10,678 nucleotides of DNA, taken from Chitinophagaceae bacterium (GTDB lineage: Bacteria > Bacteroidota > Bacteroidia > Chitinophagales > Chitinophagaceae). The position numbers were made by a program, and so were the translations under genes. Where the stretch lies: positions 1 to 10,678 of the forward strand of contig JALOMX010000032.1 of the NCBI GenBank assembly GCA_025455245.1, written 5' to 3'. The notes below the pieces were generated by a model. That model had not been told where the DNA came from. It made no database searches and worked only from the letters and a program-made list of their open reading frames with translations. Shown here piece by piece: positions 1-7,746 of the stretch (within the stretch, counting starts at the first letter, position 1; each line of letters opens with the position of its first letter).

Positions 1-1702
1 GGTCAATTTCCATGATCTTGCAGAATTCTTCTTCAGGGAAATCGAGGCCTGTCCAATCAATATCCTTATACCTTGGTTCCCAACCGATTGGGCTTTCTAC
101 AGAAGAGGAACGTCCTTTTACGCGACCAATGATCCATTTAAGGACCCTCAGGTTTTCACCAAAACCGGGCCACATAAATTTGCCTTCGTCGTCTTTTCTA
201 AACCAGTTTACACCAAAAATACGTGGCGCATTGGGCAGGTCGCGGCCAAACTGAAGCCAATGGTTCCAGTATTCACCGGCGTGGTATCCCATAAAAGGCA
301 GCATGGCAAATGGGTCGCGGCGAACCTTACCAACTTCGCCAAAGGCGGCTGCAGTCATTTCACTACCCATGGTAGCGGCCATATATACCCCAAAGTTCCA
401 GTTGAAGGCCTGATAAACCAAAGGAACCGTGGTTGCCCTGCGTCCGCCGAAAATAAAGGCAGAAATCCGGACACCTTTGGGGTCATCCCACTTAGGATCA
501 AGCGCCGGGTTATTCAATGCAGGAGCGGTAAAACGTGCATTGGGGTGGGCTACAGGCTTACCGGATGCGGCATCCCAGTGTTTTCCATTCCAGCCAATTA
601 CACCTTCGGGTATATGCTTGCTCATACCTTCCCACCATACATCGCCATCAGGGGTTATGCCTACATTGGTAAAGATGGTATCTTTTTCAACGCTTTTCAT
701 GGCGTTGGGATTGGTTTTGTAATTGGTACCGGGCGCTACGCCAAAGTATCCGCTTTCGGGGTTGATGGCGTACAGCCTGCCGTCTTCACCCTTATGTATC
801 CAGGCAATGTCATCACCGATGGTGGTAACTTTCCAGCCGGCCATCCCTTCAGGGGGGATCATCATGGCGAAGTTGGTTTTACCGCAGGCACTCGGGAAGG
901 CGGCAGCAACGTAGTCTTTTTCGCCTTCGGGAGATTCCACACCTAAAATAAGCATGTGTTCGGCCAGCCAGCCTTCCTCATGTCCCATTACACTTGCTAT
1001 ACGGAGGGCAAAACACTTTTTACCCAACAGGGCATTACCACCATATCCGCTTCCGTAGCTGATGATCAGCCTGTCTTCGGGGAAATGGGTAATATATTTT
1101 ACAGAAGGGTTACATGGCCATTTTACATCTGCCTGACCTTCATTAAGCGGTGCGCCTACCGTATGTATACAACGAACCCATTCTCCGGGAGTCATGTACT
1201 GATATGTATGGTCCCCCATTCTTGTCATCAGCTTCATATTAACGACCACATACTCGCTGTCGGTAATTTCGACTCCATAACGGCTAAAGGGGCTTCCGAT
1301 GGGGCCCATGCAGAAAGGAATTACATATAGTGTACGGCCTTTCATGCATCCGTAGGTAAGGGGCTCCAGGATGTCTTTCATTTCGCGGGGATCCATCCAG
1401 TTGTTGGTTGGACCGGCATCGTCCTTGCGGCGGCTGCAAATAAAGGTTTTGTCTTCTACCCTTGCCACATCACTCGGGTCGCTGAAACATGCATAACTAT
1501 TGGGTCGCTTTTCCGGATTTAGCCTGATAAAGGTCCCTTTTTCAACAAGTTTCTGGCACAGTTCGTTGTATTCTTCATCGGAACCTGTACACCAATATAT
1601 ATTGTCAGGTTTCAGGTGGGCAGCCATGCTTTCTACCCATTTTTCTACTTCGGCACGGGCGTCATTTAGCCGTCCGAAGAGTGGTTGCTCTGGTGTGATC
1701 AT
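1..1702 (-). CDS. pckG: Phosphoenolpyruvate carboxykinase (GTP), 3' end outside window
   Basis: This cytosolic enzyme interconverts oxaloacetate + GTP and phosphoenolpyruvate + GDP + CO2, in gluconeogenesis or the anaplerotic direction. The minus strand is open without a frameshift for 567 codons and runs off the left edge. GTP-type PEPCKs are usually about 600-620 residues, so roughly 40-50 C-terminal residues are missing. By comparison with the vertebrate enzyme, visible landmarks are the substrate loop [20 protein letters not shown] (217-236; metal ligand near Lys229), His249 in AEHM, the P-loop FPSACGKTN (269-277) with the hyperreactive Cys273, and GDDIAW (296-301) with metal ligand Asp298. 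The guanine-binding region near 500-520 ([19 protein letters not shown]) identifies the GTP rather than the ATP family. The start is well fixed: an in-frame TAA lies at 1718-1720 with no other start codon between. The leader is A/T-rich without a Shine-Dalgarno motif. The gene is divergent from its right-hand neighbour. Confidence 0.97.
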   Translation of the reverse strand, partial: MITPEQPLFGRLNDARAEVEKWVESMAAHLKPDNIYWCTGSDEEYNELCQKLVEKGTFIRLNPEKRPNSYACFSDPSDVARVEDKTFICSRRKDDAGPTNNWMDPREMKDILEPLTYGCMKGRTLYVIPFCMGPIGSPFSRYGVEITDSEYVVVNMKLMTRMGDHTYQYMTPGEWVRCIHTVGAPLNEGQADVKWPCNPSVKYITHFPEDRLIISYGSGYGGNALLGKKCFALRIASVMGHEEGWLAEHMLILGVESPEGEKDYVAAAFPSACGKTNFAMMIPPEGMAGWKVTTIGDDIAWIHKGEDGRLYAINPESGYFGVAPGTNYKTNPNAMKSVEKDTIFTNVGITPDGDVWWEGMSKHIPEGVIGWNGKHWDAASGKPVAHPNARFTAPALNNPALDPKWDDPKGVRISAFIFGGRRATTVPLVYQAFNWNFGVYMAATMGSEMTAAAFGEVGKVRRDPFAMLPFMGYHAGEYWNHWLQFGRDLPNAPRIFGVNWFRKDDEGKFMWPGFGENLRVLKWIIGRVKGRSSSVESPIGWEPRYKDIDWTGLDFPEEEFCKIMEID

Positions 1703-1967
1703 ACAATTTATTTTTGTTTATAAAAATCCAAAAAGATTGGCTTTATGGTTGTTTATCAAATACCATGCGAAGTTGACAGAATGTTGAGAGCAAAAAAATG
1801 AGAATGGTCATATCATTACATGACCTTGTCCCTCGAAACTCATTGGATTCCGGCAAGCAAATCGTTATTTAATCCTTGCAAAATTGTGGAAAATTGAGAT
1901 GCAAGACTTGGTTCAGGAAAAGTAATTTTGTGGTAATTGGAGTTTATTCAATTATTATCGGAAATCT
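1703..1967. other. Divergent intergenic region between pckG and the 91-residue gene
   Basis: These 265 bases separate two divergently transcribed genes and should hold both promoters. The stretch next to pckG is A/T-rich. I found no minus-strand match to TAnnTTTG for pckG and no convincing operator. One plus-strand -7-like site is listed separately. Confidence 0.6.
1923..1930 (+). promoter_or_regulatory. Candidate Bacteroidota -7 promoter element
   Basis: TAATTTTG matches the Bacteroidota -7 consensus TAnnTTTG exactly and lies 37 bases before the ATG at 1968, a sensible distance for a short leader. No TTG lies at the usual distance upstream to serve as a -33 element (the nearest are at 1908-1910 and 1894-1896), so this is a partial match only. 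Confidence 0.35.
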
Positions 1968-2243
1968 ATGAAGTATAATCAGACAACCTTACAAAAGCTT
2001 GAAAGGATATTGACGGAGGCGGGATACATTGTGCGCTATGAGCGGGGTAATTTTCAAAGCGGATACTGTATTCTGGAGCAAAAAAAAGTAGTGGTACTGA
2101 ATAAATTCCTTCAAACCGAGGGCCGGGTACATACCCTTACCGAACTGATTCCGCTGATTAATATAAACCTCGACCTGTTGACTGATGAAAGCCAGAAACT
2201 TTATCTCGGCCTTACGGCAGCTTTACAAATAAACGAGCCGTAG
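1968..2243 (+). CDS. Conserved-looking hypothetical protein, 91 aa
   Basis: A small soluble protein I cannot assign to a named family. It has no signal peptide, membrane segment or cysteine cluster; its one cysteine is in GYCILEQKK. The layout suggests a small alpha/beta fold: an N-terminal helix (about residues 5-18, TTLQKLERILTEAG), then short beta strands (YIVRYERG, GYCILEQKKVVVLNKF), then a C-terminal helical part (TLTELIPLI, SQKLYLGLTAAL). It ends with TAG 25 bases before the metallohydrolase gene on the same strand, and a -7-like element lies 37 bases upstream, so the two are probably cotranscribed. I read it as a real gene because of the operon position, the absence of a competing frame and the protein-like composition. 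Function is unknown. Confidence 0.75.
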   Translation: MKYNQTTLQKLERILTEAGYIVRYERGNFQSGYCILEQKKVVVLNKFLQTEGRVHTLTELIPLININLDLLTDESQKLYLGLTAALQINEP

Positions 2244-2268
2244 ATTTGGCAATTAACAATGCCCTGAT

Positions 2269-3045
2269 ATGACGGCGCCATCTTTTTCTGTAACTTTTTT
2301 GGGAACCGGTACAAGTGGTGGGGTACCCCTTGTCGGGTGCATTTGTGAAGTTTGTTCTTCGGAAGATGAAAAGGATAAGCGTCTAAGAAGCAGCATTTTG
2401 GTTCAATCCTCCACGACAACGGTGGTAATTGATGCAACCCCCGATTTCAGGCAGCAAATGTTAACCTACGGGGTAAAGAAGCTTGATGGAATTGTAATTA
2501 CCCATCCGCATAAAGATCATCTCGGCGGGATTGATGATACCCGTCCATTTCAGTATTTTCAGCAAGGGCCTACCAATATTTTTGGCAGTGCCATGAGCCT
2601 TGAGGGAGTAAAGCGCGAAATACCTTATGCTTTTGAGCCCAATCCCTATCCGGGTGTACCCCATGTCAGACTAAACGAAATTGATGAAGCGCCGTTCATG
2701 ATTGGTGACCTGCCTTTTTTACCCATAATGGTTTGGCACCACCGAATGCCGGTAATGGGATTCAGGATAGGAGACTTTACGTACATAACAGATGCAAACC
2801 GGATAGAGGAGGAAGAAAAACAAAAAATCCGGGGAAGCAGGACGCTTGTTCTGAATGCCTTGCGCAAGCAGAAACATATATCCCATTTTACCCTTGACGA
2901 GGCGGTCGCACTCTCCCGCGAACTTGAAGTTCCACATGCCTATTTCACCCATATCAGCCATCAGCTTGGAACCCATGCCGAAACTGAAAGCGATCTGCCT
3001 CCGGGGATGAAGCTCGCATTCGATGGATTGCACCTTGAGTTCTGA
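2269..3045 (+). CDS. PhnP-like metallo-beta-lactamase-fold phosphodiesterase
   Basis: A cytoplasmic metal-dependent hydrolase of 258 residues, close in layout to PhnP (phosphoribosyl 1,2-cyclic phosphate phosphodiesterase) and the wider MBL-fold family. It opens with the family signature FLGTGTSGGVPLVGCICEVC (10-29), where Cys24, Cys26 and Cys29 resemble the structural zinc site of PhnP. The dinuclear metal site is THPHKDHLGGIDD (78-90; His79, His81, Asp83, His84), followed by WHH (156-158), Asp175 in YITDAN and His228 in FTHISH. All the expected ligands appear present, so the protein should be active. No phn (C-P lyase) genes are visible nearby, so the phosphonate role of E. coli PhnP should not be transferred; the substrate is a cyclic phosphodiester only by analogy. 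The ATG at 2269 is preferred because the ATG at 2259 reaches a stop after two codons. Confidence 0.9.
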   Translation: MTAPSFSVTFLGTGTSGGVPLVGCICEVCSSEDEKDKRLRSSILVQSSTTTVVIDATPDFRQQMLTYGVKKLDGIVITHPHKDHLGGIDDTRPFQYFQQGPTNIFGSAMSLEGVKREIPYAFEPNPYPGVPHVRLNEIDEAPFMIGDLPFLPIMVWHHRMPVMGFRIGDFTYITDANRIEEEEKQKIRGSRTLVLNALRKQKHISHFTLDEAVALSRELEVPHAYFTHISHQLGTHAETESDLPPGMKLAFDGLHLEF

Positions 3046-3110
3046 AAATTCAGGGTTATTACGTTAAAAAATGCGTATTTATACGGTTCCCTTTTGCCTA
3101 CCCTTGAATT

Positions 3111-3118
3111 TACATTTG
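3111..3118 (+). promoter_or_regulatory. Candidate Bacteroidota -7 promoter element
   Basis: TACATTTG matches TAnnTTTG exactly, 20 bases before the ATG at 3139, in the 93-base gap after the metallohydrolase gene. A TTTG at 3093-3096 lies only 14 bases upstream, closer than the usual -33 to -7 spacing. The site suggests that the helix-hairpin-helix gene can be transcribed on its own with a very short leader. Confidence 0.4.
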
Positions 3119-3138
3119 TGGGATAAAAGGAATGCCAG

Positions 3139-4176
3139 ATGAAACGCGGGATTTCTGAAAATAACACTCTTTCGAAAAGTTATCTGAGCTTTTCGCGCTC
3201 ACAAAAAAGAGCGGTTGTGGTTTTCGGTTGTGTGGCATCAGGAATCGTAATAGTATTCAAATCCGGAATTTTCGAATCTTCCCACACTTCAACCGAGCCT
3301 TTTGTGGCAGTACAGGTGGAAGAAACGTTGAAAATAAAAGAAGAGGATTCAGGCAGGGTTTTCGAAGAAAACAAAAAGGAATATAAGAGTAATCAAAGGA
3401 GTAATTATTATGCAAAATCAACGGATGGATCAAAGGAAATTTCATTTACTTCAGGCGCCCTTTCCACTTTTGATCCCAACACCGTAACATATGAAGAATT
3501 AATATCCTTTGGCCTTAGGGAAAAAGCCGCTCTCAATATCCTGAACTTCAGGGAAAAGGGCGGACGGTTCCAAAAGCCGGAGGATCTGAAAAAAATGTAT
3601 TCCCTCACACCGGAAGAAGCAGCTAAATTGATTCCCTACGCTAAAATTTTTACTGACAATGTTGGCACCCCCACTATTGGGGAATTCACACCACCGGTAA
3701 AAAAATCAAATGAGGTTGCTTCAGCAGATAACACACCAAGGCCCAATGTTTCACTGAAGATTGATGTAAACAAAGCCGACAGCCTTACCTGGACTTTATT
3801 GCCGGGTATTGGCGGTAAAAGGGCTTCGGCTATTTTAAAATACCGGGGCAAACTTGGCGGCTTTGCCAATATTGATCAGGTAGGTGAAACATTTGGGCTT
3901 CCTGATTCCATTTTTCAACAGATTAAACCTAACCTGATTTGGAATGAGGAATCTATGGAGAAGATTTCAATTAATGAATGCTCCGAAGCCCAACTTAAAT
4001 CCCATCCTTATATAACCTGGCAACTTGCCAAGGTAATTGTGGCTTACCGCAATCAGCATGGCCCTTATAAAAAGATAGATGACCTGCTGAAAATCCATTC
4101 CGTAGAGAAAGGCTGGCTGGAAAAGATACGGCCATATCTGAACGTGGATACGAATTCCCTCGCTTCCGGTAACTAA
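3139..4176 (+). CDS. Membrane-anchored helix-hairpin-helix (ComEA-like) protein
   Basis: A 345-residue protein with one N-terminal membrane helix (about 25-40, AVVVFGCVASGIVIVF) after a basic cytoplasmic start. A low-complexity charged linker follows (about 45-105), then three helix-hairpin-helix modules: about 111-171 (FDPNTVTYEELISFG...), 208-267 (IDVNKADSLTWTLLPGIGGK..., the most canonical, with the LPGIG hairpin) and 276-335 (ISINECSEAQLKSHP...). Such modules bind double-stranded DNA without sequence preference, and the anchor plus exposed HhH layout is that of ComEA, the DNA-uptake receptor of natural competence. The orientation would place the modules in the periplasm. The first and third modules have diverged hairpins and may bind weakly or serve structural roles. 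No other com genes are in the window, so the competence role is inferred from the family. Confidence 0.85.
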   Translation: MKRGISENNTLSKSYLSFSRSQKRAVVVFGCVASGIVIVFKSGIFESSHTSTEPFVAVQVEETLKIKEEDSGRVFEENKKEYKSNQRSNYYAKSTDGSKEISFTSGALSTFDPNTVTYEELISFGLREKAALNILNFREKGGRFQKPEDLKKMYSLTPEEAAKLIPYAKIFTDNVGTPTIGEFTPPVKKSNEVASADNTPRPNVSLKIDVNKADSLTWTLLPGIGGKRASAILKYRGKLGGFANIDQVGETFGLPDSIFQQIKPNLIWNEESMEKISINECSEAQLKSHPYITWQLAKVIVAYRNQHGPYKKIDDLLKIHSVEKGWLEKIRPYLNVDTNSLASGN

Positions 4177-4230
4177 TCTCAGAGAAGCTGATTCCATATT
4201 TCTTCAAAAAATTTTCAGGAATTTTTCACT

Positions 4231-4246
4231 GCCGGGGATGTCCGGC
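4231..4246 (+). terminator. Weak hairpin downstream of the HhH gene
   Basis: GCCGG and CCGGC form a 5-bp GC stem with a 6-base loop, 54 bases after the stop codon of the HhH gene. Only three T's follow directly, so it is a poor intrinsic terminator and could equally be incidental. Confidence 0.25.
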
Positions 4247-4451
4247 TTTCTGAAATCCGTTTGTTTTTTGTAAAAAGCAATCCGTTTGCCTGATAGCATT
4301 TTTTTACCAAACAGCACTGACATATTGATGTGATTTTTAATTTTTCAGAAAATTGTACTTCTGCCATTAGTACCTGAAAATCCGCCGTTTACAGGGAATT
4401 TCAGCATTTTTTTAAAATTATTCATGGTGTTCGTTAAGGGTAAAGACAACC

Positions 4452-4477
4452 TTTGTTGTTATCACACAAACAACAAA
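4452..4477 (+). promoter_or_regulatory. Inverted repeat in the receptor 5' leader
   Basis: TTTGTTGT (4452-4459) and ACAACAAA (4470-4477) are perfect 8-base inverted arms around a 10-base loop, ending 10 bases before the ATG at 4488. A hairpin here would sit next to the ribosome-binding region, or the dyad could be an operator. It is A/T-rich and so of limited weight. Confidence 0.3.
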
Positions 4478-4487
4478 AACACACACC

Positions 4488-6848
4488 ATGAAAAACATTT
4501 TGTTTACAGTCCTTTCACTTTTGCTTTTTTATGATGGCGCAATTGCTCAGCAACAACTTTCCCAAACCATCAAAGGCTATATAATTGATGCCGATAGTAA
4601 GAGGCCCCTTTCAGATGTCAGTGTAAGTCTTGCTTTCCGTGAGGTTGGAACAATCACAGACAGCATGGGTTTTTTCCTGTTGAAAGATGTACCGCTTGGC
4701 AGGCAAACCTTGCTGATCAGCAGAATTGGTTATGAAGACCAATCGGTGCAGGAAGTCATGGTGACTTCGGGCAAGGAACTGGAATTGAATGTTTCCCTTG
4801 TTGAAAAGCTTTCACAGCTTGGGAATGTTGAAATCACGGGACGAAGGCGTTCAGCGAGGGCTATCAACGAATTTGCATCGGCAAGTGCACGGTCTTTTTC
4901 TGTAGAAGATACCCGTCGTTATCCTGTATCGGTTTTTGACCCTGCCCGAATGGCCATGAATTTTCCCGGTGTAAGTGCCAACGGGGACGATGGAAATGAA
5001 ATAATTGTCCGCGGCAATTCCCCGAAGGGAATGTTATGGAGGCTTGAAGGTATAGAAATACCCAACCCAAACCATTTTAGTGGTTTAGGAAATGGCGGAG
5101 GGGTTATCAGTATGCTTAGCAGCAGTACGTTGGGTACCTCCGATTTTTTTACGGGAGCATTTCCTGCAGAGTATGGCAATGCATCCTCCGGTGTTTTTGA
5201 CCTTAATTTTCGTAATGGAAATACCCGGAAACGTGAATATGCTTTTATGATAGGGGCTATGGGAATGGAGGCGGCTGCTGAAGGTTACTTTAAAAAGGAA
5301 AGTCAATCCTCTTACCTGATTAATTACCGTTACAGCACGCTTGGATTATTGAAGCATTTTATTGATATGGGTGGGTATGTACCGGAGTATCAGGATCTGT
5401 CTTTCAAATTAAATTTTCCAACACGAAAAGCCGGTACTTTCAGCCTGTTTGGATTAGGAGGATCAAATCTTAGTGAGAATGAGTTGGAGAATGACAGCAG
5501 CAAATGGGAATCAGATCAGGATAACTTTATCAGTACGGACAAGGGAAAAACCGGAGTGGCCGGAATAAGTCATCAGTTTTTTTTCAACAAACATGCCTAT
5601 CTGAAAACTGTTTTGGCTGTAACCTATAACAGCCTTGACTTTAAAGGAGATACCCTTAATATAGAAGAGGATTATAAATCCGAACCCATTGTAAAAAACA
5701 GGACGAAGGATATTGCCTACCGGGCAAGCCTTTTGTACAATAACAAAATCAATGCAAGAAGTACCTTCAGGGCAGGAGGAATAGCCTCAGCGCTGCGTTT
5801 TGATTACAGCGATTGGCATTATGACGAGCCTTCAGAAACATTTGTGGAGCACCTTGACCTCAAGGGTAACAATACATATCTTCAAGGTTTTGCCCAATAT
5901 AAATACCGAGCCGGTACCAATATTACTTTGGTGGGTGGTTTGCATGCAACGTACCTTGATGTAAATGACAGTTGGAGCCTGGAACCCCGCGGATCCGTTC
6001 AGTTTCGCCCCGACAATGTGCAGTCCGTTACCCTGTCGGCAGGCTTGCATACAAAACCCGAACATCTGAGTACATACTATTTCTCACCTGAGGGTGCAGC
6101 ACCCGGTACCTTACCCAACAAAGACCTGAAATTACCTAAAGCTATTCATACGGTACTGGCCTATGAAAGGGCTTTGGGAAAAGGCATCACCCTGAAAGCT
6201 GAGGCATATTTTCAGCATTTGTACGACATAGGTGTTGAAGCAAAGGAGAACAGTGAATTTTCCCTGATCAATCAAACCAACTTTTGGGATCTGTATGGAA
6301 AACAAAAACTTGTAAGTACAGGGAAAGGCAGAAATGCAGGCATTGATCTTTCTCTTGAAAGGCCTTTCCGAAATGGGTTTTATTATCTTTTAACCGGATC
6401 CTTATTCACTTCGGAATTTTCAAATTATAACAACAACTGGTTTAATACCCGCTTCAACAGAGGGTACCAAACAAATATGGTTGCAGGAAAAGAATGGAAG
6501 AGTGGCCTGCATGGCGAACGTATATGGGGCCTGAATGGAAGGATTATTGTAAGTGGAGGTCTGCGTGAAAGCCCGATTGATCTTGAAGCATCAAAGGAAG
6601 CGGGGGAGAGGGTGCCGGTACTCAATCAGTATTTTTCCGAATCGGGGCCCGTTTATCTTCGGGGTGATATCAGTGCAAGCTACCGGATCAATACAAAAAG
6701 GCTGACCCATGTATTTATGGTAGATATTCAAAATGTAACCAATCGTCAAAACCTGTATTTCAATTATTACGACAATAATTCACAGACCATCAAAAATGTT
6801 TATCAGATGGGGCTGGTACCGGTCGTTAATTATCGTATTGAATTTTGA
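4488..6848 (+). CDS. TonB-dependent outer-membrane receptor
   Basis: A 786-residue outer-membrane active transporter of unknown substrate, powered by TonB-ExbBD. In order: a signal peptide (1-20, cleavage likely AIA|QQQ); a carboxypeptidase-regulatory-like beta-sandwich (about 27-105, GYIIDADSKRPLSDVSVSL...), typical of Bacteroidota receptors; a short link with NVEITGRRR (113-121) at the usual TonB-box-like position; a plug domain (about 135-240, with RYPVSVFDPARMAMNFPGVS and EIIVRGNSPKGMLWRLEGIE); and a beta-barrel rich in aromatic alternating strands up to the terminal Phe, as expected for BAM recognition. It is shorter than a typical SusC protein (about 1000 residues) and no SusD-like lipoprotein follows, so it is not a polysaccharide-utilization pair. 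The downstream DUF2807 lipoprotein gene starts 69 bases later and may be cotranscribed. There is no siderophore or cobalamin gene nearby to suggest a ligand. Confidence 0.95.
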   Translation: MKNILFTVLSLLLFYDGAIAQQQLSQTIKGYIIDADSKRPLSDVSVSLAFREVGTITDSMGFFLLKDVPLGRQTLLISRIGYEDQSVQEVMVTSGKELELNVSLVEKLSQLGNVEITGRRRSARAINEFASASARSFSVEDTRRYPVSVFDPARMAMNFPGVSANGDDGNEIIVRGNSPKGMLWRLEGIEIPNPNHFSGLGNGGGVISMLSSSTLGTSDFFTGAFPAEYGNASSGVFDLNFRNGNTRKREYAFMIGAMGMEAAAEGYFKKESQSSYLINYRYSTLGLLKHFIDMGGYVPEYQDLSFKLNFPTRKAGTFSLFGLGGSNLSENELENDSSKWESDQDNFISTDKGKTGVAGISHQFFFNKHAYLKTVLAVTYNSLDFKGDTLNIEEDYKSEPIVKNRTKDIAYRASLLYNNKINARSTFRAGGIASALRFDYSDWHYDEPSETFVEHLDLKGNNTYLQGFAQYKYRAGTNITLVGGLHATYLDVNDSWSLEPRGSVQFRPDNVQSVTLSAGLHTKPEHLSTYYFSPEGAAPGTLPNKDLKLPKAIHTVLAYERALGKGITLKAEAYFQHLYDIGVEAKENSEFSLINQTNFWDLYGKQKLVSTGKGRNAGIDLSLERPFRNGFYYLLTGSLFTSEFSNYNNNWFNTRFNRGYQTNMVAGKEWKSGLHGERIWGLNGRIIVSGGLRESPIDLEASKEAGERVPVLNQYFSESGPVYLRGDISASYRINTKRLTHVFMVDIQNVTNRQNLYFNYYDNNSQTIKNVYQMGLVPVVNYRIEF

Positions 6849-6865
6849 AACCGATAAGTCATTTC

Positions 6866-6900
6866 CTTAAAAATTTAAGAGTGTACAATTTTTAAAAATT
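6866..6900. repeat. Two A/T palindromes between receptor and lipoprotein genes
   Basis: CTTAAA-AA-TTTAAG (6866-6879) and the perfect 14-base palindrome AATTTTTAAAAATT (6887-6900) sit in the 69-base gap. Both are nearly pure A/T, so chance is a real explanation; they could also form part of a promoter or leader for the lipoprotein gene. Confidence 0.3.
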
Positions 6901-6917
6901 AAAATAAATATTAATGT

Positions 6918-7571
6918 ATGAAAAGGATCATTTTTGTAAATCTTTTGGTGTCTTTATTTTTCGCCTCGTGCACAAAGGATGTATTGGTGGGCAGCGGTTC
7001 TGTTATCTCTGAAGAAAGAGTGCCCGGAACTTTTGATAAAGTACATATTTCCGGAAACAGGGAAGTCGAGATCATTAAAAGCAATCAGCAGCGGGTTGAG
7101 GTCTCGGGATATGCAAATCTTGTAAGAGAATACGATGACAAACTGAGTAACGGAAGCCTTTCGTTTGAGTACCCGGCTTTGTCAAGGGTACGCAATGATA
7201 ATGTCAAACTCAAAATTTACACTTCTGACCTTTCCCTGATCACACTTTCGGGGAACTGCAAACTTCAATTGGGAGAAGGATTCAATTGGGAGAAATTAGA
7301 CCTTCACTTAAGCGGGAATGCCAGGGTTGAGAGCCTGAATGGAACTGCGAACAAGTTAAGGATTGATGCAAGCGGGAACCCTGATATCTTCCTGAAGCAG
7401 CTCATGGTAAATGAAGCAGATCTGCACCTTAGTGGAAATCCTGAAGTGGAAGTAAATGTAAAAGATGCATTGCACCTTAATGCGAGTGGATCGGGAAGGA
7501 TAAAATACTGGGGATCGCCGGCTTCTTCTGTAATAAATGTAAGTGGTAATGTAAAAGTAGAGCGTCAATAG
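6918..7571 (+). CDS. DUF2807 (GIN-domain) lipoprotein
   Basis: A 217-residue envelope protein of the DUF2807 family ('putative auto-transporter adhesin head GIN domain'), whose molecular function is not established. The N-terminus is a lipoprotein signal (MKRIIFVNLLVSLFFASC) with the lipid-accepting cysteine at 18. The family opening GSGSVISEERVPGTFDKVHI (25-44) follows. A turn motif SGN or SGS recurs at 45, 111, 132, 152, 172, 190 and 209. The last six are 18-21 residues apart, consistent with successive coils of a right-handed beta-helix, each starting with a short alternating strand (SGNARVES, SGNPEVEV, SGNVKVER). The gene follows the receptor by 69 bases and is closed by a strong terminator, so the pair is a likely transcription unit. 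The surface or periplasmic location is inferred from the lipobox. Confidence 0.9.
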   Translation: MKRIIFVNLLVSLFFASCTKDVLVGSGSVISEERVPGTFDKVHISGNREVEIIKSNQQRVEVSGYANLVREYDDKLSNGSLSFEYPALSRVRNDNVKLKIYTSDLSLITLSGNCKLQLGEGFNWEKLDLHLSGNARVESLNGTANKLRIDASGNPDIFLKQLMVNEADLHLSGNPEVEVNVKDALHLNASGSGRIKYWGSPASSVINVSGNVKVERQ

Positions 7572-7594
7572 TTGGCTGATTGGGTTTTGGAGCT

Positions 7595-7636
7595 AACCGT
7601 CCCCCCGGAATACCCGGTGAGGGGCGGTTTTGTTTT
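7595..7636 (+). terminator. Intrinsic terminator after the DUF2807 gene
   Basis: The left arm AACCG-t-CCCC (7595-7604) pairs with GGGGCGGTT (7621-7629) with one bulged T. Inside it, CCGG (7605-7608) can pair with CCGG (7614-7617). The stem is followed by TTTTGTTTT (7628-7636). It begins 24 bases after the stop codon of the lipoprotein gene, the right place for a rho-independent terminator of the receptor-lipoprotein unit. Confidence 0.85.
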
Positions 7637-7746
7637 CGGGAAGTTGGCTCCAAACTCTATTTTCGCAGATAAAAAATGCCGAAGCTGAATGACATACGAT
7701 CGTCTAAAGCCCGCGGATTAATTAACCAAGCAAATAAATATGCCAG

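Larger units (their letters stand above)
4177..4487. other. 311-base non-coding gap before the receptor gene
   Basis: I see no gene on either strand here. The region is A/T-rich with several T runs and holds a short GC hairpin (4231-4246), a 10-base direct repeat AATCCGTTTG at 4254-4263 and 4279-4288, and an 8-base inverted repeat just before the receptor start. The closest -7-like site is AACCTTTG at 4448-4455, one base off TAnnTTTG. The receptor promoter most likely lies here. Confidence 0.6.

Noticed and set aside
260..946. Long plus-strand open frames opposite the first 1.7 kb, including a 228-codon one
   Set aside because: They are antisense shadows of pckG: the minus-strand frame gives an uninterrupted PEPCK with all its motifs, while the plus-strand translations show no recognisable family.
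4488..7571. A SusC/SusD polysaccharide-utilization pair
   Set aside because: The receptor is too short for SusC, and the following lipoprotein is DUF2807, not SusD; no glycan-degrading enzymes are nearby.
7659..7666. TATTTTCG as a -7 promoter element for the membrane hydrolase
   Set aside because: One base off TAnnTTTG, with no TTG at the expected spacing; too weak to list as a feature.
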